Assembly: GCA_018715645.1 (NCBI GenBank)
Contig: DVLE01000083.1
Span: 1 to 63,513, forward strand
From: Candidatus Merdisoma merdipullorum
GTDB taxonomy: Bacteria; Bacillota; Clostridia; Lachnospirales; Lachnospiraceae
Length of the DNA: 63,513 bases
Reading direction: 5' to 3'
Shown here: positions 26,084-35,504 of the stretch, in pieces
Layout: each line of letters opens with the position of its first letter
How positions within the stretch are numbered: the stretch's first letter is position 1
Made by a program: the position numbers and the translations under genes
Notes under the pieces: model-generated
Databases searched by the model: none
The model's input: only the letters and a program-made list of their open reading frames with translations
Told to the model about the DNA's origin: nothing

Positions 26084-27493
26084 TTAATAGGCGTTCTTAT
26101 TGATAAAGCCCTTAAAGAATGTCAGGAATAAGATTTTTATATCAAACCCCAGCGTCCAGTTCTCGATGTAGTAAAGATCATACTCAATTCTTTTGCGGAT
26201 TGAGGTATTGCCACGATAACCGTTAATCTGTGCCCAGCCAGTCATACCCGGACGCACCTGGTGTTTAATCATATAACGCGGGATCTCCTCCCGGAACTTT
26301 TCCACAAAAAACGGCCGTTCCGGCCTTGGCCCTACAAGACTCATATCTCCCTTCAGAATATTAAAAAGCTGCGGAAGCTCGTCAATGCTTGTCTTGCGGA
26401 TCACCCTTCCCACCTTGGTAACCCTTGGATCATCCGGCACAGTCCATGCTCCTCTTTCTTTCTTCGGAGACTGCACATCCATAGAGCGAAACTTATACAT
26501 CCGAAAGGTCCGGTTGTGAAGCCCTACCCTTTCCTGCGTATAAATCAATGGTCCCGGAGACGTCAGCTTGATGGCGACAGCCGTTACCAGCATCACCGGA
26601 GAAAAGATAATAATCGCAACAACGGCGCCTACCAGATCCACCGTACGCTTTACAAAAGCGTTAAACGTGTTGGTAAGAGGGACATGGCGAATATTGATCA
26701 CCGGAAGTCCCATCAAATCCTCTGTATAAGGACGCGTCGGAATAATGTTATTGTAATCGGGAATAAATTTTGTATGCACGCCGGATTTCTCACAGACCGC
26801 TACGATATGCTCAAGCTTGGAATATTCGCTTAGGCCCAGGGTAATCGCAATCTCGTCCGGCTTCACCGAATCGAGAACCTGAGCAATCTCTTCCGTGCGT
26901 CCGAACACCTCGACTCCGCGATATTTCATGCCGCACTGAACATTGTCGTCCAGAATTCCCATGATGTCGTAGCCCCATTCGGGGTTCGCCTTGATCCGGT
27001 CGATATATTCCTCCGCCGCGCGGCTGTAGCCCACCAGAATCATATGCTTCTGGTTAAAGCCCTTCTGGCGCATATGCTGAAGGGCGAGCCGGACAAAATT
27101 ACGGAACAGGCATTCCAGCGTGATATTGATCAGGTAAAACCATACCAGAAGCAGACGAGAGAAGTTCGTCGTAAACTCCGTGTTCTCACGGAACAGGAAC
27201 ATGGCCGTCATGAACAGAACGATCCCTATCGTATTCGCCTGTACGATCTTCTCAACCTCTACCCGCTTCCTGCGTACGCTTTTAGTCGTATACAGACCAA
27301 AGATCGCATACAGAGTCAGATAACCCGGAACCAGGAGAATCAGCATACTCATATAGTGCCGGAATACAAATCCCGATACTCTGTTCAGCAGCACGAACTG
27401 GACAGCCCACGCCAGGATATAGGATAATACAATGATAAGCGCATCTATCACCACATGCAGGCGGTTAAAATGACGCTGATTGTCCTTAATCAC
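26084..27493 (-). CDS. Polyprenyl-phosphate glycosylphosphotransferase (initiating sugar transferase)
   Basis: The 469-residue protein has four N-terminal membrane helices, a CoA-binding-like Rossmann domain (HMILVGYSRAAEEYIDRIK) and a further helix. The C-terminal bacterial sugar transferase domain carries LTSPGPLIYTQERVGLHNRTF, RKTSIDELPQLFNIL and VGPRPERPFF. Such WcaJ/WbaP-type enzymes load the first sugar phosphate onto undecaprenyl phosphate. Translation starts at GTG 27493 after GGGTGAGAGA. It is next to the LCP gene and starts polymer synthesis in this locus. Confidence 0.94.
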   Translation of the reverse strand: MIKDNQRHFNRLHVVIDALIIVLSYILAWAVQFVLLNRVSGFVFRHYMSMLILLVPGYLTLYAIFGLYTTKSVRRKRVEVEKIVQANTIGIVLFMTAMFLFRENTEFTTNFSRLLLVWFYLINITLECLFRNFVRLALQHMRQKGFNQKHMILVGYSRAAEEYIDRIKANPEWGYDIMGILDDNVQCGMKYRGVEVFGRTEEIAQVLDSVKPDEIAITLGLSEYSKLEHIVAVCEKSGVHTKFIPDYNNIIPTRPYTEDLMGLPVINIRHVPLTNTFNAFVKRTVDLVGAVVAIIIFSPVMLVTAVAIKLTSPGPLIYTQERVGLHNRTFRMYKFRSMDVQSPKKERGAWTVPDDPRVTKVGRVIRKTSIDELPQLFNILKGDMSLVGPRPERPFFVEKFREEIPRYMIKHQVRPGMTGWAQINGYRGNTSIRKRIEYDLYYIENWTLGFDIKILFLTFFKGFINKNAY

Positions 27494-27499
27494 ACTCTC

Positions 27500-28459
27500 T
27501 CACCCAAATCTTCTTGCGATATTTATCCACAATTCTATCTGAATTTTAACATAGGAGGGAAGATTTTTCCAACAGAAACTTACCTTCCTCTCATTTTTAC
27601 ATGTTTTAAGCCCTTCCAGTACCCCGCGGGCGTAGATTCCCCCAAATCCGCTTTTCAGAAAAAACAGATACTTGATGCCGAATCCCGCCAAAAGAAAGGG
27701 CAGATTTAATACAAGCTGCAAAAAGGGCATGTTTTTCCAAACAAGCCACACGTTATTGCGGGAGCTTAAACGAATCTTAAACTCATTGTACCGCGAACCA
27801 CTGGATCCGCTGCCCACATGAAGAACTTTGGCCGCAGGCGCGTACAGATTCCGGTACCCGGCAATCCTGCCTCTCCATCCCACGTCGACGTCTTCCAGAT
27901 AGGCAAAATGCGCTTCATCAAAATACCCGATCTCCTCAAACACCGCTCGCCGGTAGATCGCCGCGCCCGCACAGGCCGCAAAAATCGTACCCGCCTCTTC
28001 ATAGTATGCCGCCGAACGATCTTTTCCTCTCGCAAAAGCCCAGCCCAGAGCGCAGTAAAAATTTCCTGCATCGTCAATTTTTCCCGGTTCCTTTAAGGAA
28101 AGCAGTTTTGCAGAGGCGGAAAAAGCTCTCCTGTCCCCTTCCAGCGCTTTTACAAGCTCCGCTGTAAAGCCCGGCAGCACCTCCGTATCATTGTTCAGGA
28201 GAATCACGTAAGGGCGCGTCGACGCCCGTATTCCTTCGTTGACGGCTCTGGCGAAGCCATAGTTCCGCTCAAGAGCAATCAGGCGAACTTCCGGAAAGCG
28301 CTGCTCCACCTGTTCTCTGCTGCCGTCTGCGGAAGCATTATCCACTACCAAAATTTCCGCCTCCGGCGCATCGGCCGCCAAAGACCTCAGACAAGGCTCG
28401 ATAAAGGCTTTTCCATTGTAATTGGGTACCACGACAGATACCATTTTATCTGTTCTCAT
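27500..28459 (-). CDS. GT2 glycosyltransferase
   Basis: The 319-residue protein has the rhamnosyltransferase-like GT2 pattern: VVVPNYNGKAFIEPCLRSL, VDNASADGSREQV, VILLNNDTEVLPGF and AYLEDVDVGWRGRIAGY. A hydrophobic stretch (LQLVLNLPFLLAGFGIKYLF) near the C-terminus suggests membrane contact. Its start overlaps the end of the upstream GT2 by 14 nt. Donor unknown. Confidence 0.85.
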   Translation of the reverse strand: MRTDKMVSVVVPNYNGKAFIEPCLRSLAADAPEAEILVVDNASADGSREQVEQRFPEVRLIALERNYGFARAVNEGIRASTRPYVILLNNDTEVLPGFTAELVKALEGDRRAFSASAKLLSLKEPGKIDDAGNFYCALGWAFARGKDRSAAYYEEAGTIFAACAGAAIYRRAVFEEIGYFDEAHFAYLEDVDVGWRGRIAGYRNLYAPAAKVLHVGSGSSGSRYNEFKIRLSSRNNVWLVWKNMPFLQLVLNLPFLLAGFGIKYLFFLKSGFGGIYARGVLEGLKTCKNERKVSFCWKNLPSYVKIQIELWINIARRFG

Positions 28460-29900
28460 ACATCACCGCCCAGGGCTCGTAATAAATATGATACCCTTTT
28501 TTCTTTGTCTGTTCGCAAAGCTCCGGGATGGAAATCTCTGTCCTGTCTCCCAGCAGTTCCCGTCTGATAAGGAAACAGTCCGTCGGCTCCTCCAGCTCCT
28601 GCTGCAGAAGAGCACGGTGGAAATAACCGGAATATCCGGCCTTCAATCCCTTCATTCCCTCAGAAAACGGGTCTCTCACGCCTGTCATACGCACATCACA
28701 GCGAAGCCGTCTGTCTTTTCCATATACTCTGGCGCAGGCAAGTCCCGCCTCCGGCCTGTTCAGGCAGGCAAACAACGCCTTCCAAAAGTCCTTGTTCACC
28801 CTGGCGCTGCGGACACAGGTAAAAAGCACATAATCTTCCTTTCCGAAAATTGTTACAGAATTATTACATGCCTTATCATAATATATAACATTTACGCCCG
28901 TTTGTCCAATAAATTTTTCAAAAGATTTTATTAAAATTTCCGGACTTTCCGGATAGCACACCCTGTAAAACCCATAATTTTCCGTATTCAGGACTTTACC
29001 GGAAACTCCAAGCCGTTCAAGATGGGCATGTACCGCACGCTTTCCCGCCTCGTATGCATACAGCTTGCTCTCCGGATTGGCTGCCGTAGAAGCCGCATGG
29101 CACCGCCAGGAATACAGCACTTTGGGTATATGAACCACTTTTTTCGCTCTTTCCGTACATCGGAAAATAAAATCATGATCCTGGGCGCCGTCAAACTCCT
29201 CCCGGAATCCGCCTTCCGCCAGCGCAATCTCACGCTTCACCACGAAAAAATGGCAGATATAATTGTTGCTTCTTAAATATTCCAGATTAAAATCCGGTTT
29301 AAAATGCGGCTGGAAATGACGGTCGCTTTCCGGATCGAACTTATCCTCATCTGTATAAAGCGCCTCCGCCGGCTCTCCGTCATTCAAGGCCCCGGCAACG
29401 GCAAACAAGGCTCCCGGAAGCAGCAGATCGTCGTGATCCAAGAGCCCTACATATTCTCCTCCCGCCATAGAAAGAGCTGTGTTCGTGTTTTCTGAAATTC
29501 CAAGATTTTTTTCCAGCTTCCGGTACCGCACCCGCGCATCCCTCCGGGCATACTCCCGCGCCACACGCTCCACCCGATCGGAGGGACTGCCATCCGCGAT
29601 ACAAAGCTCCAGTTCTTTGTAGCTCTGGTCCAGTACGGATTCTATCATCTGCCTCAGATATGCCTCCGGCGTTTCATAGGCAGGAACCAGAATGCTGATG
29701 CAGGGCGTGTAAGGAAAGACAACTCCCCTCTGTCTTGCGGTCTCCTGTTTATCCGGAAGCTGAGAAGCCAGCCAAAGCGCGTAATCTCTTTCCGCCCGAT
29801 TTCTCTCTTTCCTCTCCCGTATCTTACGGTACAGAGACGCCCCTCCATATTGCCGGATGTACCGCAGGGCGCGCCCGGCGTAAGCGTTCAGCCTGCTCAT
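28446..29900 (-). CDS. GT2 glycosyltransferase, two-part
   Basis: The 484-residue protein has a GT-A domain from about 65 to 310 (CISILVPAYETPEAYL, LLDHDDLLLPGAL, LYTDEDKF, NNYICHFFVV, GAQDHDFIFRC). The C-terminal 170 residues look like a second, reduced glycosyltransferase-like domain. Its first domain matches the first domain of the 653-residue GT2 at 45315. A basic N-terminal region (YRKIRERKERNRAERDY) may bind the membrane surface. Confidence 0.82.
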   Translation of the reverse strand: MSRLNAYAGRALRYIRQYGGASLYRKIRERKERNRAERDYALWLASQLPDKQETARQRGVVFPYTPCISILVPAYETPEAYLRQMIESVLDQSYKELELCIADGSPSDRVERVAREYARRDARVRYRKLEKNLGISENTNTALSMAGGEYVGLLDHDDLLLPGALFAVAGALNDGEPAEALYTDEDKFDPESDRHFQPHFKPDFNLEYLRSNNYICHFFVVKREIALAEGGFREEFDGAQDHDFIFRCTERAKKVVHIPKVLYSWRCHAASTAANPESKLYAYEAGKRAVHAHLERLGVSGKVLNTENYGFYRVCYPESPEILIKSFEKFIGQTGVNVIYYDKACNNSVTIFGKEDYVLFTCVRSARVNKDFWKALFACLNRPEAGLACARVYGKDRRLRCDVRMTGVRDPFSEGMKGLKAGYSGYFHRALLQQELEEPTDCFLIRRELLGDRTEISIPELCEQTKKKGYHIYYEPWAVMYENR

Positions 29901-29909
29901 CAGGCTCTC

Positions 29910-30587
29910 CTAAAAGGTCACTTCGCCGTCATGAGCGATCAGAGACGCGGTCTGTACGGAGTCCAGCGCACACACCTCTTTGACAAAAGCGCTTTCTTCC
30001 TTTACACGCACTTCGACAATCATGTCCATACTGCCTCCGGAAATATTGCGGGATCTCACCTTATAAAAACGACTGTATTTTTTGGCGACATCAAGAACAT
30101 CCGCTTCCTTATCCGCGTCGGAAAGATTTACAACCAGCATCATCGGCGCTCTGGAAGCCGGTACATTCTCCAGCACAAGTATCAGCACTGTCACAACGAG
30201 GCAGGTCAGAAGGGCCACCTCGTAAAGTCCCGCGCCGCAAATGATTCCGACGCTGATAGACCAGAACAGGAACACCAGATCCATCGGATCTTTAATCGCA
30301 GTACGAAAACGAACAATAGACAGGGCGCCGACCATACCAAGGGAGATTACCAGGTTGGACTGCATAGCCAGAATAATCGCCGCCGTAATCAGGGAAAGCG
30401 CCGCCAGAGACACGTTAAAGCTCTTGGAATAAAAAGATTTACGTGTCATCAGCCGGTAGATCAGAAAGATATAACAGGCCAGGACACAGGTTACGGTAAA
30501 CGTAGCCATGATCCGTCCCGCGGAAATATCCATGCTTGTAAAGCCCTCCAGAAACGAATTTTTGAACATATCTTGAAACGTCGTCAT
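29910..30587 (-). CDS. DUF4956 membrane protein
   Basis: The 225-residue protein has about four membrane helices in residues 25-155 (GRIMATFTVTCVLACYIFLI, ISLGMVGALSIVRFRTAIKD, DLVFLFWSISVGIICGAGLY) and a small cytoplasmic C-terminal domain. The ALSIVRFRTAIKDPMDLVF stretch marks DUF4956. This family often sits next to VTC-type polyphosphate polymerases and CotH kinases, as it does here, so it may be the membrane partner of the polymerase at 30652. That role is inferred. Confidence 0.85.
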   Translation of the reverse strand: MTTFQDMFKNSFLEGFTSMDISAGRIMATFTVTCVLACYIFLIYRLMTRKSFYSKSFNVSLAALSLITAAIILAMQSNLVISLGMVGALSIVRFRTAIKDPMDLVFLFWSISVGIICGAGLYEVALLTCLVVTVLILVLENVPASRAPMMLVVNLSDADKEADVLDVAKKYSRFYKVRSRNISGGSMDMIVEVRVKEESAFVKEVCALDSVQTASLIAHDGEVTF

Positions 30588-30651
30588 TTACAGTTCCTCC
30601 ATTTATTTATTTGTTATTACCCTTCCGTCTCACAACAAAAAGGGGTGATTT

Positions 30652-31347
30652 CTATTTCAACGCTCCGGTAAGAGAATACTTTCTGCAGAGATAATATTTG
30701 GAAAAAGCCGTCTGGCGCAGATGAGAAAGCATCAGGTTCCGGTACAAATAATCCGGCAGATACTCGTCGTACTTCACTTCCAAAATCTGCTTTCCGGCCG
30801 GCATGATCGGCCTTGCCGGAATCTTTTTCTCCAGGAAAAGCGAAACCGCGTCCGAAGACCGGATATTACGATCCAGGGTAATTCTCGTATTTCCCAGCTT
30901 TTCCACAAAGGGCGTTCTGTCATATTCTACGATCACCTTTGGCCGGAACAGCCTCACACGCATCAGCAGATTCAGCTTTTGCAGCACAGGCGGATAGGAG
31001 GCGTCATCCGGCAGCGGACGGCCTGCCATCAGTTCCAGACACTGTTCCTTCGTCAGAAGACAGGAAACTTTCTGGGTCATGCTGTGCTGCTTTTTTTTCA
31101 GTTCCAGGCTGATGCGGCTGGGATCTGCGTTATAAATCCGAATACGAAACTTTTCCCTGGGATCTGTCCCGATTTCATTCTCCAGATAACAGCTATTGTA
31201 ATAATCGTCGAAATACAGGCTTCTAATCTGGTAAACACCGTCCGAGCCCGCATGGCTGTCCGCGCGTATCAGATTCCGTATCCGGTTTTCCAGAAGCACA
31301 AGCTGGGTTTCTGACACAATGTACTTGATTTCATTACGGTAATCCAT
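30652..31347 (-). CDS. VTC-domain polyphosphate polymerase-like protein
   Basis: The 231-residue protein begins MDYRNEIKYIVSETQ. It shows the basic and acidic strands of the VTC/CYTH tunnel fold: REKFRIRIYNADPSRISLEL, KKKQHSMTQKVSCLL, PKVIVEYDRTPFV and ILEVKYDEYLPD. In yeast Vtc4, this fold makes polyphosphate from ATP. It has no membrane helix, so its DUF4956 neighbour may anchor it. AGAGGAAAAGCA supports the ATG at 31347; the longer frame would overlap the CotH gene. Confidence 0.88.
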   Translation of the reverse strand: MDYRNEIKYIVSETQLVLLENRIRNLIRADSHAGSDGVYQIRSLYFDDYYNSCYLENEIGTDPREKFRIRIYNADPSRISLELKKKQHSMTQKVSCLLTKEQCLELMAGRPLPDDASYPPVLQKLNLLMRVRLFRPKVIVEYDRTPFVEKLGNTRITLDRNIRSSDAVSLFLEKKIPARPIMPAGKQILEVKYDEYLPDYLYRNLMLSHLRQTAFSKYYLCRKYSLTGALK

Positions 31348-31399
31348 TGCTTTTCCTCTCCTGATTTTTACCGCCGGCCGTGCGCCGGCAGGCTGCTCC

Positions 31400-33043
31400 T
31401 TATTGATAGCCAAGGCCCATATATTCTTCCAGATTTCCATCGAAATAGTAATCCAGAAGATTCATTCGATAAAGGGCCATACGCTCAAACAGCTCGTAAT
31501 CCTGATCTGAATTGCTGTCCGGCCAGCGCTTTGCGTCTCTTGCGGCCGCTCCGGAATCCTGTACCTGATGAACCAGCTCTCCTATGGTCTCCGTCAGATT
31601 TTCATCTGACAGAACTCCTTCCCGCAGTTCCTTCCATCTTTCACTGATGTAAGACCGGGAACCGTCCACATCAAGCTCCACCAGCCTGTCTCCAAACAGC
31701 CAGTTGATGCGTTCTGAATAGAGTGACGTATTCATTCCCACGTTCCAGAGCTTCCCGTCTGTACCCTCGCTCAGAGCGTCTCCCCAGGTCAGATCCATGT
31801 CCCAGGGAGCGAAATATATTTTCTGGATATTTCCCCTGTTTTTTGCCACATAATACATGTTTTTCCCGCGATTGTCAATTCCCAGAACCGCTTGCAGATA
31901 AATCCATATATCCAGAGCGCCCTCCTGATCTACCAGACTGGAAGCCGTCTCCGCAAATTCCTCGTCGCTTGCCAAATCCCGGAGTTCAAGATAGGAAAGC
32001 AGCGCTTCCCAGGAAGACCGGTCTATCACGGTATGGCTGCCCTTCAGCTCATAGCCTGACAGCTCCGCTCCGTAAGTCTCCTGGTTCAGGAGAGTGTCCG
32101 TAGGCGCCTCCTGGGGCGTCACAGACTTGTAGGAATATTCCTCCTGTCCCGCTTCGCCTTCCTTCGTCCGATCAAGCTGCTTGGAATCCACAGGTTCCAT
32201 AAGCGCATACAGTCCCCAGTACTCATGATTGAAGAAAACCTCCACATACGTCATCCTGGTGCCGAAATAAGCCTCCGGAAACTCCTCCTGGGAGGCCCCG
32301 ATTCCCTGCCAGATCTCAGAGCTTAACTTATCCCGGATCTTGGAAGAATCGCTGTACATGGCATTCAGCAGCCACTCGTCATCGCCTCGAAGACCAAACA
32401 GGGATTTTTTGTCTTCCACAATCTCCCCGCTTCGGTTCTGTTTTTTCAAATAAAGCTTATAACCCTTTTTCTCATAGGTGCGGCTTGTATTTCCGCGGAT
32501 ATTCGCCTCAAGAATATTGGAAGACGTCCAGTCAACCTTCGTGCTGTTGTCCCAGAAATAAACGCTCCCGCCAAAAACCTCCGCATCGGTCTGCGCCTCC
32601 GTCTCAATCGAAATCACCGGAAGTCCTGTGGCCACCAGGCTGCATACCTGATATTCGTCCCCGCGCACGGCATAGAAACGAAATTCCGTCCCGTTTTCTA
32701 TGGCTGTCTGCTTATCCGTTTCCATAAAATCATCCTCAAACAGCAGCGTCACGTCCGAAACAAGACTCCTGAGTTCTCCGCCTTCCCAGCCCTCCGTCTC
32801 CATATTCAAAGGCAGATAGAAGGTGGAGGTACTGGCGTCATAGGGAAGCTGCTCCCCCGAAAACGCAAGTTCTGTAAAAAACGGAGTTTCCGCCTCTGTA
32901 TGCGTTTCCAAAAGCTGCGCGATCTCCTCCGCGCTGCCCTGCCGGAACGCAATCGTGCCGGCAATCAACGGCCACAGAAAGATAGCTCCCAGACAAAAGG
33001 CCAGCAATATCAAGTTCAGCAAAAGAGCTATCCGTCTATTCAC
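31400..33043 (-). CDS. CotH-family kinase, copy 1
   Basis: The 547-residue protein has an N-terminal membrane anchor (IALLLNLILLAFCLGAIFLW) followed by an extracytoplasmic CotH domain with ANIRGNTSRTYEKKGYKLYL, KSLFGLRGDDEWLLNAMYSD, SKIRDKLSSEIW, TYVEVFFNHEYWGLYALMEP and FAPWDMDLTWGD. CotH proteins are atypical Fam20-like kinases; CotH of Bacillus phosphorylates spore-coat proteins. Here it lies in a surface polysaccharide locus, so phosphorylation of an exported target is possible. It is 4 nt overlapped with copy 2. Confidence 0.9.
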   Translation of the reverse strand: MNRRIALLLNLILLAFCLGAIFLWPLIAGTIAFRQGSAEEIAQLLETHTEAETPFFTELAFSGEQLPYDASTSTFYLPLNMETEGWEGGELRSLVSDVTLLFEDDFMETDKQTAIENGTEFRFYAVRGDEYQVCSLVATGLPVISIETEAQTDAEVFGGSVYFWDNSTKVDWTSSNILEANIRGNTSRTYEKKGYKLYLKKQNRSGEIVEDKKSLFGLRGDDEWLLNAMYSDSSKIRDKLSSEIWQGIGASQEEFPEAYFGTRMTYVEVFFNHEYWGLYALMEPVDSKQLDRTKEGEAGQEEYSYKSVTPQEAPTDTLLNQETYGAELSGYELKGSHTVIDRSSWEALLSYLELRDLASDEEFAETASSLVDQEGALDIWIYLQAVLGIDNRGKNMYYVAKNRGNIQKIYFAPWDMDLTWGDALSEGTDGKLWNVGMNTSLYSERINWLFGDRLVELDVDGSRSYISERWKELREGVLSDENLTETIGELVHQVQDSGAAARDAKRWPDSNSDQDYELFERMALYRMNLLDYYFDGNLEEYMGLGYQ

Positions 33044-34632
33044 TCCACATATTCCTCCAAATCCAGATACGCAAGGGGATCCGCAAGCTGCTCATCCAGA
33101 AACTCCATCCGGTCAAGCGCCAGCTCCTTCAGGCTTTCATAATCGTCATTGTGTCCGCCATAGATCCAGCGTGCCTCATCTCTTGCAAAGGCTCCTGAAT
33201 CTGTTACCTGGTGAGCATAAGCGTCGATATGCTCCGTCAGCCATTCATCCGAATAGACGGTCTGCCGCAGTTCCTTCCACCTGGCCTTCACCTTTTCCCG
33301 CGCGTTATCCACATCGAGTTCTATCAGCCGGTCACCAAGCCTCCAGGCAATACGCATCGTCAGAATTTCCTCTGAAAACCGCGTCCGGTTGCCCGCGTCA
33401 AAGTCATGAACATTTCCCCAGGAATAATCCATATCCCAGGGCATAAAACGAAGCCGGTACTGCCCATCCTCCCAGACGGCCGGATAAAAAATATTTCTCT
33501 CTATGTTATCCATACCGATGACTGCCTGCAGATACAGCCAGACATCCAGCGCGTTGTCCACATCAATCAATTCGCCTATCTCTGACGCAAAAGCGGAATC
33601 TCCGCTCTCCAGACAGGCAAGATAAGCATTCAAAACCTCAAAGTCTTCTTCCGTCTGCTCTGTCCAGCTTCCCTTCAGCTCAAACACGCCCGCATCCTTC
33701 TGCTTGTACAGGTACTCCTCCGGCTGCGCCTCCCCTTCTCCCGTCAGATCGAGCTGCTTATAATCCACAGGCTCCATAAGCCCGTAAATCCCCCAGTACT
33801 CTCCATTCTGGAACACTTCCACATATTCCATATGATACCCGTAGAAGCCCTCCGAATCAATAGCGAGAGCCCCGGATTCGTTCCAGATGTCCAGGGAAAG
33901 CTTGTCCCGGACCTTCGTATCCTCGCTGTACATGGCATACAAAAGCCACTCATTATCCTCTCGCATTCCCAGAAAAGACAGGTGATTTTTCCGCAGATCC
34001 CCTGCTCCCATCTGGTTCTGCTTATACAATGTAATTTTATAAGATTTCTTGTGATTCAGGCGGCTGCTCCCACCCCGGATATGACCGCTCATAATGCTCT
34101 CCGTCACCCAGTCGGTCTTTGCGTCCGCCTCATAGAAGCGTAAGGTTCCGTATATCTCGTCATAACGGATCTCCGCTCCCGTATCCGTATCAAGCGTCAG
34201 AATCAGCAGTCCTGAAAAAACCACCGCATATTCCTGATAAGCATCTGCGCTTACCGCCAGCAGCCGATAGCTTTTTCCTTCCCGTACCGCCTCCTGCTTG
34301 TCATCCGCCAGCGGGTTGTCCAAAAAATAGACCTTCACACCGCTGTCCGCTGCCGAAAATACCCCTGTCTCCCAGGTCTCCTCCTCCATATCCACAGGAA
34401 GGTAAAAGGTACCGCTTCCCTTGTCCCAGGGCAGCTCTTCCCCGGCAAATACAAGTCCTGTCAAAAGCCCCTCTTCCGTGGCCGCCCGCTCCGCTTTCAG
34501 CTCCTCCGCTTCCGACTCGGAAAGCGTCTGGCTTCCCATATCCGGTTCTCTGACCGGAAAGGCCACAAACCGCAGGTACCCGCAGATAAGCAGAAGCAGT
34601 CCGATTCCAAGCGCTGTCCTTTTCTGCCGCAT
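33040..34632 (-). CDS. CotH-family kinase, copy 2
   Basis: The 530-residue paralogue of the preceding gene has an N-terminal anchor (ALGIGLLLLICGYLRFVAF) and the CotH motifs GHIRGGSSRLNHKKSYKITL, LGMREDNEWLLYAMYSEDTK, YVEVFQNGEYWGIYGLMEPV and FMPWDMDYSWGN. AAAGGAG before the ATG at 34632 fixes the start. The two copies differ widely but keep the same layout, suggesting an old duplication with distinct targets or a paired function. Confidence 0.9.
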   Translation of the reverse strand: MRQKRTALGIGLLLLICGYLRFVAFPVREPDMGSQTLSESEAEELKAERAATEEGLLTGLVFAGEELPWDKGSGTFYLPVDMEEETWETGVFSAADSGVKVYFLDNPLADDKQEAVREGKSYRLLAVSADAYQEYAVVFSGLLILTLDTDTGAEIRYDEIYGTLRFYEADAKTDWVTESIMSGHIRGGSSRLNHKKSYKITLYKQNQMGAGDLRKNHLSFLGMREDNEWLLYAMYSEDTKVRDKLSLDIWNESGALAIDSEGFYGYHMEYVEVFQNGEYWGIYGLMEPVDYKQLDLTGEGEAQPEEYLYKQKDAGVFELKGSWTEQTEEDFEVLNAYLACLESGDSAFASEIGELIDVDNALDVWLYLQAVIGMDNIERNIFYPAVWEDGQYRLRFMPWDMDYSWGNVHDFDAGNRTRFSEEILTMRIAWRLGDRLIELDVDNAREKVKARWKELRQTVYSDEWLTEHIDAYAHQVTDSGAFARDEARWIYGGHNDDYESLKELALDRMEFLDEQLADPLAYLDLEEYVE

Positions 34633-34707
34633 ATCCGCTCCTTTCCCCCGGCTTTTTATGATTTCTGTCCTTTTCGCCTCACGGCCTGCCATAAATCAGG
34701 CTGGCTT

Positions 34708-35136
34708 TCAGTGCTTCTCGATAAATATTTTCCGTGTAATAAAATTATAAACCATTACGATACCTGTCGCAAAGATCTTTACCACCATGTAAGCGTACCG
34801 CGACAGAGACGCCAGATTCTGGTTTTGCTCCATAAGCCCTTCCAGCCAGGCGGTTCCCAGCCACATAATGAGCTGATTAAGGCCAAGACCAATCAGGCTG
34901 AATATGACGAACACTGTAAACTGCTTCGCCTGATTCGCATTTCTGTCCGTATCAAATACAATTGTAATGCTTAAGATATAGTTTACAATCGTGGAAACCA
35001 CATAAGAGCAGCCGCTGGAAATCAGAGAATCGATTCCTGCAAGCTCCGTCAGGCCAACCATGATGAAATAGTCGATAAAGAAGCAAAGGAAGCCTACGGC
35101 TCCGAATTTTATGATTTGTGCAAATAATTTTTTCAT
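34708..35136 (-). CDS. GtrA-family membrane protein
   Basis: The 142-residue protein has four membrane helices and the GtrA pattern (IKFGAVGFLCFFIDYFIMVGL, CSYVVSTIVNYILSITIVF, GIVMVYNFITRKIF). GtrA-type proteins are proposed flippases for undecaprenyl-phosphate-linked sugars that decorate polymers on the outer face. It sits close to a GtrB/ArnC-like transferase (35848), which would make such a lipid-linked sugar. Confidence 0.9.
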   Translation of the reverse strand: MKKLFAQIIKFGAVGFLCFFIDYFIMVGLTELAGIDSLISSGCSYVVSTIVNYILSITIVFDTDRNANQAKQFTVFVIFSLIGLGLNQLIMWLGTAWLEGLMEQNQNLASLSRYAYMVVKIFATGIVMVYNFITRKIFIEKH

Positions 35137-35173
35137 GATTTTACTCCGTCTGCGAGATGTATATTAAAAAACA

Positions 35174-35503
35174 TTATAAACTAAAAATCACTATTCCGGC
35201 AATAATAATTATAAGCCCAAGCAATTTTCTTTTTCCAATCTTTTCCTTCAGAATAAAATAACCCATAACCGCAACAAACACATAGCCGCTCGCTTCCAAA
35301 ACAGGCCCCATGGAAAGCGGGACAAACTTATACGCATAGACCGTCAGCAGGCTGGAAAGAAAGAACAGCCCGTATGCAAAAATCACCCGGAAGTTCAGAT
35401 ACTCGTCAATCCACCTGTCATATTTCTGGTTAGCGCTTTTTTTCAGCATGATTTGAGAAATAGACGCCACCAGCACAGAACCTAAAAAAATTGCGATTCC
35501 CAT
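35174..35503 (-). CDS. Small multidrug-resistance/EamA-like protein, subunit 1
   Basis: The 109-residue protein has four membrane helices of the SMR/EamA-half type (ASISQIMLKKSANQKY, SLLTVYAYKFVPLSMGPVLE, YFILKEKIGKRKLLGLIII). It starts 1 nt before the end of its neighbour's gap and pairs with the next gene. ArnE/ArnF of E. coli are a comparable pair that flips undecaprenyl-phosphate-aminoarabinose. By context this pair could flip a lipid-linked sugar. Confidence 0.8.
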   Translation of the reverse strand: MGIAIFLGSVLVASISQIMLKKSANQKYDRWIDEYLNFRVIFAYGLFFLSSLLTVYAYKFVPLSMGPVLEASGYVFVAVMGYFILKEKIGKRKLLGLIIIIAGIVIFSL

Positions 35504-35504
35504 C

